The notes beneath the pieces were generated by a model that was given only the letters and a program-made list of their open reading frames with translations, did not search any database and was not told where the DNA came from. The position numbers and the translations under genes are program-made. Below, piece by piece: positions 1 through 8,801 of a DNA stretch of 64,000 nt. The stretch is from JACVRW01 sp963812415 (GTDB lineage Bacteria > Actinomycetota > Thermoleophilia > Solirubrobacterales > Thermoleophilaceae). Each line of letters begins with the position of its first letter. Position 1 is the stretch's first letter. The stretch is taken from contig CAWEVH010000001.1 of assembly GCA_963812415.1 (NCBI GenBank), positions 28,414 through 92,413 on the forward strand, given 5' to 3'.

Positions 1-1
1 G

Positions 2-820
2 GCGCTCGCCCCGTCGAGCGGCGACATCCTGGCGGTGGCGAACCGGCCGGTCGATTCGAGCTTCAACCGCGGACTGGAGGGCCGCTACCCGCCCGGATCG
101 ACGTTCAAGGTCGTGACCACCGCCGCGCTGCTCCGGGCGGGGCTCGCCGTCGATGAGACGGTGGACTGCCCGGCCACGCTCAGCGTCGGCGGCAAGCTGT
201 TCCGCAACTTCGAGGGGGGCGCCGCGGGCGCCGTGCCCTTCAGCCAGGACTTCGCCCAGTCCTGCAACACCGCGTTCGTGAGCCTCGCCGACCGCCTCGA
301 GCCGGACGCCCTGACCCGGGTCGGGCGCGACTTCGGCCTCGGACCGCGACTCGAGCTGCCGCTCGCGGCGCCCGCCGCGTCGGTGCCGCCCGGTCGCAGC
401 GCCGTCGAGCGCGCCGCCGCGATGATCGGTCAGCACGAGATCCTCGCGAGCCCGCTGTCGATGGCAGGCGTGGCCGCCACCGTCGCCGCGGGCCGCTGGC
501 GGCCGCCGCGGCTGCTCACGGGCGAGCTCGGCGCGAGCGCGCGGCCACTCCCGGCGGACGAGCGCGACACGCTCGCAACGCTGATGCGCTCGGTCGTGAC
601 CTCGGGGACCGGCACCGCCCTCGCCGCCCTGCCGGGTGAGCCGGCCGGCAAGAGCGGCACCGCCGAGTTCGGGAGCGGCGACCCTCCGCCCACGCACGCC
701 TGGTTCATCGCCTACCGCGAGGATGTCGCGGTCGCCGTGCTGGTCGAGAACGGCGAGTCGGGCGGCGCGGTGGCGGCTCCGCTCGCCGCGGCCTTCTTCG
801 GCGCGCTCGACGCGCTCTGA
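2..820 (+). CDS. penicillin-binding protein transpeptidase domain (5'-truncated by window edge)
   Basis: C-terminal part of a penicillin-binding transpeptidase, which cross-links peptidoglycan peptides outside the membrane. The frame is open at the left edge of the window, so the membrane anchor and N-terminal domain are missing. All three active-site motifs are visible: STFK (nucleophilic Ser codon at 98-100) in RYPPGSTFK, SCN in FAQSCNTAF, and KSGTAEF. The short SxxK-to-SCN spacing fits class B (FtsI/PbpA-like) enzymes. It ends with TGA at 818-820. Which class B paralogue it is cannot be decided from the fragment. A Hanks-type kinase lies about 1 kb downstream on the other strand, a common association with cell-wall genes in actinobacteria. 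Confidence 0.9.
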   Translation, partial: ALAPSSGDILAVANRPVDSSFNRGLEGRYPPGSTFKVVTTAALLRAGLAVDETVDCPATLSVGGKLFRNFEGGAAGAVPFSQDFAQSCNTAFVSLADRLEPDALTRVGRDFGLGPRLELPLAAPAASVPPGRSAVERAAAMIGQHEILASPLSMAGVAATVAAGRWRPPRLLTGELGASARPLPADERDTLATLMRSVVTSGTGTALAALPGEPAGKSGTAEFGSGDPPPTHAWFIAYREDVAVAVLVENGESGGAVAAPLAAAFFGALDAL

Positions 821-844
821 GCGAGCTCGCGACGCGGGACCCGT

Positions 845-860
845 GTTAGGGTGCCCTAAC
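845..860. promoter_or_regulatory. perfect 7+2+7 palindrome GTTAGGG-TG-CCCTAAC
   Basis: The palindrome lies between the PBP stop and the epimerase. Its core TTAGG-N4-CCTAA matches the half-site arrangement of DtxR/IdeR-type iron boxes. No T-tract follows, so a terminator is less likely. Binding by an iron-dependent repressor is inference only. Confidence 0.4.
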
Positions 861-888
861 TCTGACGCCCACGGTCGAACGAGTCGTC

Positions 889-1929
889 GTGACGGGCGGG
901 CTCGGCTTCATCGGGAGCCGGCTCTGCGAGACGCTGCTTCGCCAGGGTCGCGAGGTCGTGTGCGTGGATGACCTGCGGGGCGAGTACGCGACCGCTGCAG
1001 GGCCGGCCGCCGCGCTCCGCCTGCGCGCGCTGGGAGCGGAGCTGGTGCTCGCGGACGCGTCGGCGGCGCCGCTGCGGGGTGCCGGCGGCGTGGTGCACCT
1101 CGCGGGCCTCCCGGGCGTCCGCACGCGGCGCTCGTACGCCGAGATCTGGGCCGCCAACGCGGGCCTGACGGAGCGGCTGGTCGAGGCTGCGGGCGCCGCG
1201 GGTGCTCGCTTCGTGCTCGGCTCCACCTCGTCCGTGTACGGGAACCCGGCCGTCCTGCCCACCCCCGAGCACAGCCCCGCGCGCCCGCTCGGCGCGTACG
1301 CGATGACCAAGGCGGCCGGCGAGGCCTCCGTCCGCGCCGCGGCGCGGGCCGGCGCCGACGCGCTCACCGTGCGCCTGTTCACCGTCTACGGACCCGGCCA
1401 GCGCCCCGAGATGGCGTTTGCCCGCTGGATCGAGGCGCTTGCCGGCGGCCGCCCGGTCCCCTGGTGCGCGCCGCTCGGCGCCGCGCGCGACTTCACCTAC
1501 GTCGACGACGCCGTGGCCGGACTCGTGGCGGCGCTCGACCGCGGACAGCCGGGCGAGGCCTACAACGTCTCCGGCGGCCGCTCGCTCCCGCTCGCGCACG
1601 CGCTCGGGCTGCTCGAGGGGCTGCTCGGGCGGCGCGCGCTGGTCGAGCGCAGCGCGCCGTCGGGCGCCGAGGCGCGGGTCACGTCCGGCTGCGGGCGCAA
1701 GGCGGAGGCCGAGCTCGGCTACCGGCCGCGGGTCGAGCTCGCGGAGGGCCTGCGACTGCAGGCAGCGGCAGCACTGCCGGGGCCGTCGGCTAGCCGCCGG
1801 CGGCCTTTCGCGCCAGGTCGAGCTCGGCCTGCACCGTCTCGGTCTGGTTCGGGATCGCCAGTCGGCGTTCGAGCACCGGAATTGCCTCGTCCGGTCGGCC
1901 CGCCAGCCGCAGCGACTTCCCGAGGTTGA
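889..1929 (+). CDS. NAD-dependent epimerase/dehydratase (SDR family)
   Basis: Extended short-chain dehydrogenase acting on nucleotide sugars in the cytoplasm. Visible features are the NAD-binding GGLGFIG at the N-terminus, STSSVYG with the catalytic Ser/Thr, and YAMTKAAGE carrying the YxxxK pair. The substrate cannot be told. The GTG start at 889 cuts off the first beta-strand: codons for TVERVVV lie in frame just upstream. Between the in-frame stop at 847 and 889 only a rare CTG (862) could start, so the true start is unusual or a base is wrong. The 3' end runs 140 nt into the convergent kinase locus; similarity is lost after LAEGLRLQAAAA (about 1790), where a stop exists in another frame, so a late indel is likely. 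Confidence 0.8.
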   Translation: MTGGLGFIGSRLCETLLRQGREVVCVDDLRGEYATAAGPAAALRLRALGAELVLADASAAPLRGAGGVVHLAGLPGVRTRRSYAEIWAANAGLTERLVEAAGAAGARFVLGSTSSVYGNPAVLPTPEHSPARPLGAYAMTKAAGEASVRAAARAGADALTVRLFTVYGPGQRPEMAFARWIEALAGGRPVPWCAPLGAARDFTYVDDAVAGLVAALDRGQPGEAYNVSGGRSLPLAHALGLLEGLLGRRALVERSAPSGAEARVTSGCGRKAEAELGYRPRVELAEGLRLQAAAALPGPSASRRRPFAPGRARPAPSRSGSGSPVGVRAPELPRPVGPPAAATSRG

Positions 1930-3297
1930 ACAGCGCGTAGGCGTAGTTGATGTCGTCCGTTCCGGCGGGGAACGAGTCGACCGCCTGCTGCAGGATCGGG
2001 ATCGCCTCGTCATAGCGGCCCTGCCCCATCAGCTCGAAGCCCTGCTCGTTGAGCGCGGCGCCGCTCGTTGAGTCGGTTGCCCCGCCCTCGTCCGCCGGCG
2101 CCTCCGCCTCCTCGGGCGCGGGCTCGGCGGGCGCGGGCTCGGCGGGGGCCGGCGCCGCCGCGGGCGCGTCCTCCTTCGGCTGCTTCTGCTTGGCCTCGCC
2201 GCCTGAGCCCCCGTTCCGCTTGCTCTGCTGCTCGCGTGCGGGCGGCGACCCGCCCTCCTCGCCGCCGTCGCCGCCGTCGCCGCCTGACAGCAGCGCCGCG
2301 GCGCCGATGGCGAGCGCGAGCGCTGCGAAGACGGCGGCCAGCGCCGATCATCGGCAGCCGCGAGCGCACTGCCGGCGGCCGGGCGGTCCGCCGCGCGCGC
2401 GGGCGGCGAGGCCACCGGAGCGGCGACCGGCGGGGTGGGCCCCCGGCGCTCGACCCGGCGCGTGGGGGCGGTCGGCGGCTGCTCGAGCCCGCGCGACAGC
2501 TCGGACGCGAGCTCGCCCGCGGAGCTCGGCCTCCCCTGCGGGTTGCGCGCCATCCCGTGCCGCAGTGCCTCAGCCGCCGCGGCCGGAGCCGAGGGCCACG
2601 GGTCGCGCAGGTCGGGCGGCGACTCGGTGGCGATTGCGTGCGCGATCTCGAGCGGCGTGCGGCCGCTGCGCGGACGCTCGCCGCAGAGAGCCTCGAAGCA
2701 GACCGCCGCCAGCGCGTAGACGTCCGCCGGCGGCCCGGCATCATCGCCCTCGAGCTGCTCCGGAGCCATGTAGGCCGCCGTGCCGAGCACCGTGCCGCTG
2801 CGCGTGATGCGGGTGTCGTCCGCCGCGGTGGCGATCCCGAGGTCCACCAGCTTCGTCACGCCGTCCACGCGGAGCAGCACGTTGCCGGGCTTCACGTCCC
2901 GGTGCACGACGCCCTGCGCGTGGGCGTGGTCGAGCGCGGCCCCGAGCTCGGTGGCCATCTTCGCCACCCGGTCGGGGATCAGCGGCCCGCGGCGCAGCTC
3001 GCGCGAGAGCGGGTCGCCCTCCACGTACTCCATGACGATCAGCACGCCCTCGTCGTCGGTCGCGGTGTCGAAGACCGAGACGAGGTTCGGGTGGTTCAGG
3101 GACGCCCCGAGCTTGGCCTCACGCGCGAAGCGCCGCTCGGTGTCAGCGGGGCTGTCCGCGTGCAGGCGCTTGACCGCCACGAGGCGGTCGAGCCGTTCGT
3201 CCTCGCAGAGGAGGACCGAGGCCATGCCCCCGGATCCGAGGTGCCTGAGCACCCGGTAGCGGCCGTCCAAAATGGTTCCCTGCGTCGATACAGGCAC
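1790..3297 (-). CDS. Hanks-type Ser/Thr protein kinase with TM segment and extracytoplasmic TPR (frame broken near 2340)
   Basis: Membrane-anchored PknB-like protein kinase. The kinase domain (about residues 14-275) shows the P-loop GSGGMAS (21-27), VAVK Lys43, HRDVKPGN, DLG in place of DFG, and APEQ. After a Pro/Ala-rich linker the frame shifts at about 2340. The other frame immediately supplies a transmembrane helix (AAVFAALALAIGAAALL), an acidic linker and a TPR region (GQGRYDEAIPILQQAV, then GRPDEAIPVLERRL) ending at 1790. One added base after codons DDRR restores a continuous product of about 500 residues. The break is therefore probably a sequence error, though a real split is possible. 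Outer TPRs probably sense wall or protein ligands. Confidence 0.82.
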
Positions 3298-3367
3298 TCT
3301 CCGGCTGTACCCGCGCGGGAGGGCTGATAACCCGTCCGAGGGCGCCCTTAACCCAGGCCCAGCGAAG

Positions 3368-4540
3368 CTACACGCGCTGGATCAGCGTGCCCGTGCCGAG
3401 CCCGCCGCCGCAGCACATCGTCACGAGCCCGACCTCCTTGTCGGAGCGCTCGAGCTCGTGCAGCAGGGTCGTCATCAGGCGCGCGCCGGTCGAGCCGAGG
3501 GGGTGCCCCAGCGCGATCGCGCCGCCGTTCACGTTCACCCTCTCCATGTCCGGGTCGAGCTCGCGCCGCCACGCCGCAAGCACGGACGCAAAGGCCTCGT
3601 TGATCTCGACGAGGTCGATGTCGTCCATCGTCATCCCGTTGCGGTCGAGCAGCTTCTTGGTGGCGGGGATCGGGCCGGTGAGCATGATCACGGGGTCCAC
3701 GCCGACGGTGGTCTGGTCGAGCACCCGGGCCCGCGGCTTCAGGCCGAGCGCGTCCGCCTTCTCGCGTGACATCAAGAGCAGGGCGGCCGCGCCGTCGGAG
3801 ATCTGCGACGAGTTCCCGGCGGTGACCTTGCCGTCCTCCTTGAAGGCCGGCTTCAGCTGCGAGAGCGCCTCGAGGTTCGTGTCCGGCCGGATGCCCTGGT
3901 CGGTCACGAACGTGCTGCCGTTCACCTGGAAGGGCACGATCTCGCGCTCGAAGCGGCCCTCCTCGGTGGCCCGATGCGCGTTCTGGTGCGAGCGCAGGCC
4001 GATCTCGTCGAGCTCGGAGCGCGGGATCTCCCACTTGTCGGCGATCATCTCGGCGGAGATCCCCTGTGGCACCAGGTTGTACTTGGCGAGCATCTCCGGC
4101 GGCCAGGGCGACCCGACGTCGTCGGTCCACTTGAAGCCGATGCCCATCGGGATGTGGCCCATGTGCTCGACGCCCGACCCGATCGCGGCGTCGTGCACCC
4201 CGGCGGCGATCAGCGCAGCCGCGAAGTTCACAGCCTGCTGCGCCGACCCGCACTGACGATCGACCGTCGTGGCGGGCGTCTCGACCGGCAGGCCCGCCTG
4301 GAGCCAGGCGTTGCGGCCGACGTTGAACATCTGCTCGCCGAACTGCTGCACGCAGCCCGCGACGACGTCCTCGACCTCGGAGGCAGCGATCCCGGCGCGC
4401 TCGATCAGCTCCGTGTAGGTCTTCCCGAGCAGCTCGTTCGGATGGGTGTCCTTGTAGTAGCCCTTCTCCGGGTGGCCGCGCCCGATCGGCGTGCGAACCG
4501 CCTCGACGATGACCACCTCGCGCCCGTGTCCGTTCTGCAT
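3368..4540 (-). CDS. thiolase (acetyl-CoA C-acyltransferase)
   Basis: Thiolase of 390 residues, the usual family length, catalysing thiolytic cleavage of 3-ketoacyl-CoA or acetoacetyl-CoA synthesis. It shows the nucleophilic Cys in DRQCGSAQQ (near residue 95), the GHPLGSTGAR His motif, and the second catalytic Cys in CCGGGLGTG near the C-terminus. The ATG start has a strong GGAGGAAG ribosome-binding site 7 nt upstream. It is divergent from a 3-hydroxyacyl-CoA dehydrogenase across an 84-bp region holding a perfect palindrome, which fits a jointly regulated beta-oxidation or ketone-body step. Degradative versus biosynthetic direction cannot be read from the sequence. Confidence 0.95.
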   Translation of the reverse strand: MQNGHGREVVIVEAVRTPIGRGHPEKGYYKDTHPNELLGKTYTELIERAGIAASEVEDVVAGCVQQFGEQMFNVGRNAWLQAGLPVETPATTVDRQCGSAQQAVNFAAALIAAGVHDAAIGSGVEHMGHIPMGIGFKWTDDVGSPWPPEMLAKYNLVPQGISAEMIADKWEIPRSELDEIGLRSHQNAHRATEEGRFEREIVPFQVNGSTFVTDQGIRPDTNLEALSQLKPAFKEDGKVTAGNSSQISDGAAALLLMSREKADALGLKPRARVLDQTTVGVDPVIMLTGPIPATKKLLDRNGMTMDDIDLVEINEAFASVLAAWRRELDPDMERVNVNGGAIALGHPLGSTGARLMTTLLHELERSDKEVGLVTMCCGGGLGTGTLIQRV

Positions 4541-4583
4541 CGGTTGACTTCCTCCGGGATCGATTTGCGTCTAGCCTACTCGA

Positions 4584-4599
4584 TTGACTGACCAGTCAA
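4584..4599. promoter_or_regulatory. TetR-type operator palindrome TTGACTG-AC-CAGTCAA
   Basis: A perfect 7+2+7 inverted repeat sits 44 bp before the thiolase start and 26 bp before the dehydrogenase start. Such palindromes are typical targets of TetR-family repressors of fatty-acid genes (FadR/KstR-like). No TetR gene lies next to it here, so the regulator is unknown. Confidence 0.6.
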
Positions 4600-4624
4600 C
4601 CAAGGTCGGGGGAACGCTCAGGGA

Positions 4625-5386
4625 ATGAAGAATCGGCTCGGAATCGTCGGCAGCGGCGCGATCGCCTGCGGCCTGGCGCGCGCGGCCGCAGAGTCCCACG
4701 ACGTGGTGCTCCGGGCACGCAGCCAGGACTCGGCCGACCGCGCCTGCGCCAAGGTCGAGGAGGCCGCCACCGTGGTCACCGAGCTCTCCGCGCTGGCCGG
4801 GTGCGAGGTCGTGGTCGAGGCGGTGGCCGAGGAGATCGAGGTCAAGCGCGAGCTCTACCGGCTGCTCGACGAGGTGCTCGACCCGGGCTGCCTGCTCGCC
4901 ACCACTACCTCGTCGCTGTCGGTGGCGGAGCTCGCGGACGCCTCGGGACGGGCCGACCGCTTCGGCGCCCTCCACGTGTTCAACCCGGTGGAGCGGATGG
5001 AGCTGGTCGAGCTCTCGTTTCCCGACGAGGCCTCCGAGAAGACCCGCCGCGGCCTGAACGACCTCTGCGCGCGGCTCGGCAAGACGGCCGTGGAGGTGCC
5101 GGACGCCGCAGGCTTCGTGGTCAACCGGCTGCTCTTCCCCTACCTGTTCGACGCGGTGCGGCTGCTCGAGCGCAACGGCATCGCCCCCGAGTCGATCGAC
5201 ACCTGCATGAAGCTCGGCGCCGGGCATCCGATGGGACCGCTCGCACTGCTCGACTTCGTGGGGCTCGACGTGGCCGCGGCGATCGGCGAGTCGATCGGCG
5301 CGGACGTGCCGGATCGCCTACGCGAGCTGATCGCGGACGGGAAGCTCGGCCGCAAGGCCGGCGAGGGCTTCTACAGCTACGGCTGA
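4625..5386 (+). CDS. 3-hydroxyacyl-CoA dehydrogenase (3-hydroxybutyryl-CoA dehydrogenase type)
   Basis: NAD(P)-dependent oxidation of 3-hydroxyacyl-CoA, the step before the thiolase encoded divergently next door. The N-terminal Rossmann motif GIVGSGAIACGLA is followed by TTTSSLSV, HVFNPVERMELVEL (catalytic His region), and a C-terminal dimerisation domain with GFVVNRLLFPYL and GAGHPMGPLALLDF. At 253 residues it is slightly shorter than the usual 280-residue PaaH/Hbd proteins but keeps all conserved blocks to the end (GRKAGEGFY). Its 3' end overlaps the convergent small ORF by 10 nt. Confidence 0.93.
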   Translation: MKNRLGIVGSGAIACGLARAAAESHDVVLRARSQDSADRACAKVEEAATVVTELSALAGCEVVVEAVAEEIEVKRELYRLLDEVLDPGCLLATTTSSLSVAELADASGRADRFGALHVFNPVERMELVELSFPDEASEKTRRGLNDLCARLGKTAVEVPDAAGFVVNRLLFPYLFDAVRLLERNGIAPESIDTCMKLGAGHPMGPLALLDFVGLDVAAAIGESIGADVPDRLRELIADGKLGRKAGEGFYSYG

Positions 5387-5610
5387 GCAGGTCCGGCCAG
5401 GTCCCACACGACGTCGGCCTCGCCGATTCCCTGTCGCGTCGCCATCTCCGAGACGCGCTCCCAGGGGAGCGTGGCCTCCGGCAGGTCGTCCCAGCGCGCG
5501 AGGTCGAGCGCCTCGAGGGCCGCCGTGAGCACCCGCCCCGGCTCGCCCTGCTCTCGGACCAGGGCTCGGAGGGCATCGCGCTGCGAGTCGCTGAGTTTCA
5601 CGCACCACAT
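5377..5610 (-). CDS. small hypothetical protein, 77 aa
   Basis: Unrecognised acidic cytoplasmic protein, no membrane segment. It begins MWCVKLSDSQRDAL, has a helical middle and ends DVVWDLAGPAQP. The ATG at 5610 is preferred because an AGAGG lies about 10 nt upstream; an alternative ATG at 5664 would overlap the preceding gene by 10 nt. It follows the secreted beta-helix gene on the same strand and converges on the dehydrogenase. Function unknown. Codon use resembles its neighbours, so it is probably a real gene. Confidence 0.55.
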   Translation of the reverse strand: MWCVKLSDSQRDALRALVREQGEPGRVLTAALEALDLARWDDLPEATLPWERVSEMATRQGIGEADVVWDLAGPAQP

Positions 5611-5654
5611 TCCGGGGCCGACCTCTTCCCACAACAAGCACGCCTGAGGCGAAC

Positions 5655-6995
5655 CTAGCCCCATCGACGGACGGAATCCGGGCGGCGCACGCGGAAGCGC
5701 GCCCGCGCCGCCGGGCCGGACAGGCCTTCCGCCCTGCCCACGGCCACGAGGCGGTAGCGACCGGCGGGGAGCCCGCGGAGCCGCAGCCGGAACGCGTTGG
5801 CGCCCGGGCGGGCGCTCCTGCGAAGGCTGCGACGCGTGCGCCAGCGGCTCCCCACCGCGCGCTGGACCGTGAACCGCACGCTGGCGGCGCGGTCGATCAG
5901 GTAGCGCACGCGCGGCCGGGCCCAGGGCCGGACGATCCGGGGACGCACCCGCAGCCTGCGCACGATCGGGCCGACCATCGGCACCTCGAAGGCAACCTCG
6001 AACGCCCCGGCGTCGCAGACCCCGCCCTGCGGGCGCGGCACGCCGCGCTGATCGGTGGCGGGGGGCGGGCACGGCCCGCCGCGCTGGAAGGCCGGGCTGA
6101 AGGCGTCGATCGCCATCGTGTCGGTGGGCCCGCCGTTGTCCGCGAGCGGGCCGAGCGCGGGGTCGGCGCCGCTCCTGTCTCCGCCGGCGCCGAGGCCGCA
6201 GCTCGCGCCCGCGTCGACGTTGAATCCGAGCGACCCGGGCGTGCCCGAGCAGCCGCCGACGATCGAGCCGGCCAGGCTCGTCGTGCCGGCCGCGGCGAAC
6301 AGGTCGGGCGAGCCGGCGTTTCCGGCCAGCGTCACGTTGCGCAGCGTCGCCGTCCCGGTCTCCACCGCGACGCCGGAGCCGCTCGGCGCGGTGTTGCCGG
6401 TGACCGTCACGTTCACGAGCGACAGGCTCGGGGCGCTCCCGCCCTGGTGGACCCCGCCGCCCTCGACGCCTGCCCCGTTCCCGGTGATGGCGCTCTCCGA
6501 CACCGTGACCGCGCCGCCGCTGTTCGCGATCGCGCCTCCGCCGCCCGGGGCGCTGTTCCCGCTGAACGTCATCCGGGTGGCCTCGAGCGTCGCCCCGCTC
6601 GTCACGAGCACGCCGTTCGAGACCTGCGCCCCGGTCACGGTGGCGTCCGAGATCGTGAGTCGCGCGTCCTGCTCGACGAGGAACACGCGGCCGTCGCCGC
6701 CGCTCAGCTCGCGGATCGTCGTCGTCCGGGCGCCGGCGCCCGTGATGGTCAGCTGCTCGCCGATGGCGAGCACGAAGTCGGCAGCGGTGTTGTCGTGGAC
6801 GCCGGGGCCGAGCGTGATCGTGTCGGGCTCGCCGGGCGTCTGGAGCTTCGCCGCGAGGATCGCCTCGCGGAGCGAGCAGTCGAGGTCGCAGACGCCGTCG
6901 TTCGTGTCTGCGGTCTTGGTCACGGCGAAGGTGGCGGCGTCGGCGGCGGGTGCCGCGACGGCGGTCAGCAGGAGTGCGAGGACGAGGGCGCGCAT
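5655..6995 (-). CDS. secreted CSLREA / choice-of-anchor Q beta-helix protein
   Basis: Exported protein of 446 residues. A signal peptide (MRALVLALLLTAVAAPAADA) is followed by the CSLREA domain (CDLDCSLREAI), then right-handed beta-helix repeats rich in G, T, V and N (for example VTVSESAITGN). Next comes the choice-of-anchor Q signature (DQRGVPRPQGGVCDAGAFEV) and a basic Arg-rich tail of about 110 residues with beta-sandwich-like spacing. Proteins of this kind are cell-surface or secreted, with unknown ligand. The ATG at 6995 directly precedes the signal peptide. Confidence 0.85.
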   Translation of the reverse strand: MRALVLALLLTAVAAPAADAATFAVTKTADTNDGVCDLDCSLREAILAAKLQTPGEPDTITLGPGVHDNTAADFVLAIGEQLTITGAGARTTTIRELSGGDGRVFLVEQDARLTISDATVTGAQVSNGVLVTSGATLEATRMTFSGNSAPGGGGAIANSGGAVTVSESAITGNGAGVEGGGVHQGGSAPSLSLVNVTVTGNTAPSGSGVAVETGTATLRNVTLAGNAGSPDLFAAAGTTSLAGSIVGGCSGTPGSLGFNVDAGASCGLGAGGDRSGADPALGPLADNGGPTDTMAIDAFSPAFQRGGPCPPPATDQRGVPRPQGGVCDAGAFEVAFEVPMVGPIVRRLRVRPRIVRPWARPRVRYLIDRAASVRFTVQRAVGSRWRTRRSLRRSARPGANAFRLRLRGLPAGRYRLVAVGRAEGLSGPAARARFRVRRPDSVRRWG

Positions 6996-7024
6996 GTCCG
7001 TCCAACGACCGCGCGCGGCCGACG

Positions 7025-8413
7025 TTACGGCTCGTCGCGATCCCGGCGGCGCGGGGTCGCCGCGGCCTCCTCGACCGGGCGCGGCAGCAGGCGGGCGCGC
7101 GGGCCCTCCTCGCCGCGCGCATGGTGGTCGCGGATCCGCACGGCTTCGACGCGGTTCTGGCGAACCGCCTCGACGCGCACCGAGTAGCCGTTCAACTGCA
7201 CCATGTCGCCGCGCTTGGGCAGGCGACCGAGCTCGCCGAACACGTAGCCGCCGACGGAGTTGTAGGCCTCGGAGTCCACCGGCAGGTCGAGGCCGTAGTC
7301 GGTGAGGTCGGTGATCGGCACGTGCCCGCGCACCCACCAGTCGCCGTTGGCGAGCCGGCGCACCCCGGCCACGGCCGGGTCCGTCTCGTCGGCGATCTCG
7401 CCCACGACCTCCTCGATGATGTCCTCGATCGTGACGATGCCGGCGGTGCGCCCGTACTCGTCGACCACGACCGCCATCGACGCCCGCTCGCCCTGGAGGT
7501 CCGCGAGCAGGTCGTCGAGCGGCTTGGTCTCCGGAACGATCAGGGCATCCTTGACGCTGCCCTCGATCGAGGCGTCGGGGCCCTCGGTCATCAGCCGCCG
7601 GGCCAGCGAGTTGGAGTGCACGACGCCGCGGATGCGGTCGGTGTTGTCCTCCTCGGTCACGACCAGGCGGGTGTGCCCCGAGTCGACGCAGCGGCGCAGG
7701 GCCGCCTCGGCCGTCTCGGACGCGTCGCACGTGACGACGGCGGGGATCGGCGTCATCACCTGGCGCGCCTGCTGCTCGTGCAGGTGAAAGACGCCGGAGA
7801 GCATGCCGGCCTCGCCCGGGTCGATCTTGCCGCCGTGGGCGCTGCGCGCGATCAAGAGCTTGAGGTCGTCGGAGGAGCTGACCTCCTCGAACTGCGCGCG
7901 CGGGTCCACACCGACCACGCGCAGGATCGCGTTCGATGCCGTGTTGAGCAGGCGGATGAACGGCCCGAAGCCGACGCGGAACCAGTGCAGCGGTCGCGCC
8001 ACGCGGATCGCCGTGCCCTCGGCGTGCACGATGGCGAAGATCTTCGGCACCTGCTCGCCGAGGGTGATGTGCAGCGCGGTCGTGATCAGCAGGGCGATGC
8101 CGATCGAGATCGCGAGCGAGAGCCCGTGCGAGATCGAGTCGCCGATCGCGTCCTCGATCAGGCTCGCGATCGCGGGCTCGCCCAGGAAGCCGATGCCGAG
8201 CGAGGCAATCGTGATGCCGAGCTGGCAGGCGGCGAGGTACTCGTCGATCTTGTCGAGCTGGACGAGTACCAGGCCCGCGCGCCGCTTGCCCTCGTCGCGC
8301 ATCGACTCGAGGCGTCCCTCGCGGGCGCGCACGAGGGCGAACTCCGCCGCGACGAAGAACCCGTTCAGCGCCACCAGCACGGCGACGCCGAGGAGCAGGA
8401 GCAGCTCGGTCAT
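7025..8413 (-). CDS. CNNM / CBS / CorC_HlyC membrane protein (hemolysin-family)
   Basis: Integral membrane protein of 462 residues. The N-terminal CNNM transmembrane domain (first about 190 residues; starts TELLLLLGVAVLVALNGFF, with GEQVPKIFA) is followed by a CBS pair (VMTPIPAVVTCDAS to AGIVTIEDIIEEVVGEI) and a C-terminal CorC_HlyC domain (YNSVGGYVFGELGRLPKRGD). Characterised relatives are implicated in Mg2+/Co2+ efflux; 'hemolysin' is a historical name. Order and length match the family. It lies 29 nt upstream of the beta-helix gene on the same strand. Confidence 0.93.
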   Translation of the reverse strand: MTELLLLLGVAVLVALNGFFVAAEFALVRAREGRLESMRDEGKRRAGLVLVQLDKIDEYLAACQLGITIASLGIGFLGEPAIASLIEDAIGDSISHGLSLAISIGIALLITTALHITLGEQVPKIFAIVHAEGTAIRVARPLHWFRVGFGPFIRLLNTASNAILRVVGVDPRAQFEEVSSSDDLKLLIARSAHGGKIDPGEAGMLSGVFHLHEQQARQVMTPIPAVVTCDASETAEAALRRCVDSGHTRLVVTEEDNTDRIRGVVHSNSLARRLMTEGPDASIEGSVKDALIVPETKPLDDLLADLQGERASMAVVVDEYGRTAGIVTIEDIIEEVVGEIADETDPAVAGVRRLANGDWWVRGHVPITDLTDYGLDLPVDSEAYNSVGGYVFGELGRLPKRGDMVQLNGYSVRVEAVRQNRVEAVRIRDHHARGEEGPRARLLPRPVEEAAATPRRRDRDEP

Positions 8414-8506
8414 CTCAGACCGGGGGCCAGATCAAGGCCCTGTGGCTTGGTACTTCGGGGTCGATCGTCGTCGCTCATCGGCGGACGCCGCGAGCGTAGC
8501 AGAGCT

Positions 8507-8791
8507 TCAGGAGGCGGCTTCCGCGTCGATCCGGCCCGCGAGCACGAAGTCGTTCTCCGTCAGGCCACCCTCCGAGTGGGTGGTGATCGTGACGGTCACC
8601 GTGTCCCAGGAGACCTCGAGGTCCGGGTGGTGGTTCATCTCCTCCGCGACGGGCGTCAGCCGGTTCACGAACTCGACCGAGCCCTTGAAGTCGCCGTTTC
8701 CGAACTCCTTGCGAATCGCTTCGCCGCTGCGCTCCCAGCCGTCCAGGGCCCGAAGCCGCTCATCGATCTCTCCTGCTTCCAGACGTGCCAT
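8507..8791 (-). CDS. 4a-hydroxytetrahydrobiopterin dehydratase (PCD/DCoH)
   Basis: Small cytoplasmic enzyme of 94 residues, the normal family length, that dehydrates 4a-hydroxy-tetrahydropterin. The catalytic EMNHHPDLEVSWDTV block and the preceding GWERSG segment are clear. The ATG at 8791 begins MARLEAGEIDERL; a longer in-frame extension would overlap the divergent gene. Only 10 bp separate the starts of this gene and the + strand BtuF-like gene, so their promoters must overlap each other's coding region or lie farther away. In bacteria without phenylalanine hydroxylase this protein may serve molybdopterin or other pterin chemistry. Confidence 0.92.
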   Translation of the reverse strand: MARLEAGEIDERLRALDGWERSGEAIRKEFGNGDFKGSVEFVNRLTPVAEEMNHHPDLEVSWDTVTVTITTHSEGGLTENDFVLAGRIDAEAAS

Positions 8792-8801
8792 CCTCGTCTC
8801 C

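Noticed and set aside
5377..7122. Long Arg-rich minus-strand frame across the beta-helix gene
   Set aside because: Shadow frame in high-GC DNA; the beta-helix frame carries the signal peptide and conserved domains. Only its last 77 codons form a separate small gene.
8792..8801. Cobalamin riboswitch for the BtuF-like gene
   Set aside because: Only 10 bp separate the two divergent starts, and no B12-box is seen in the flanking sequence.
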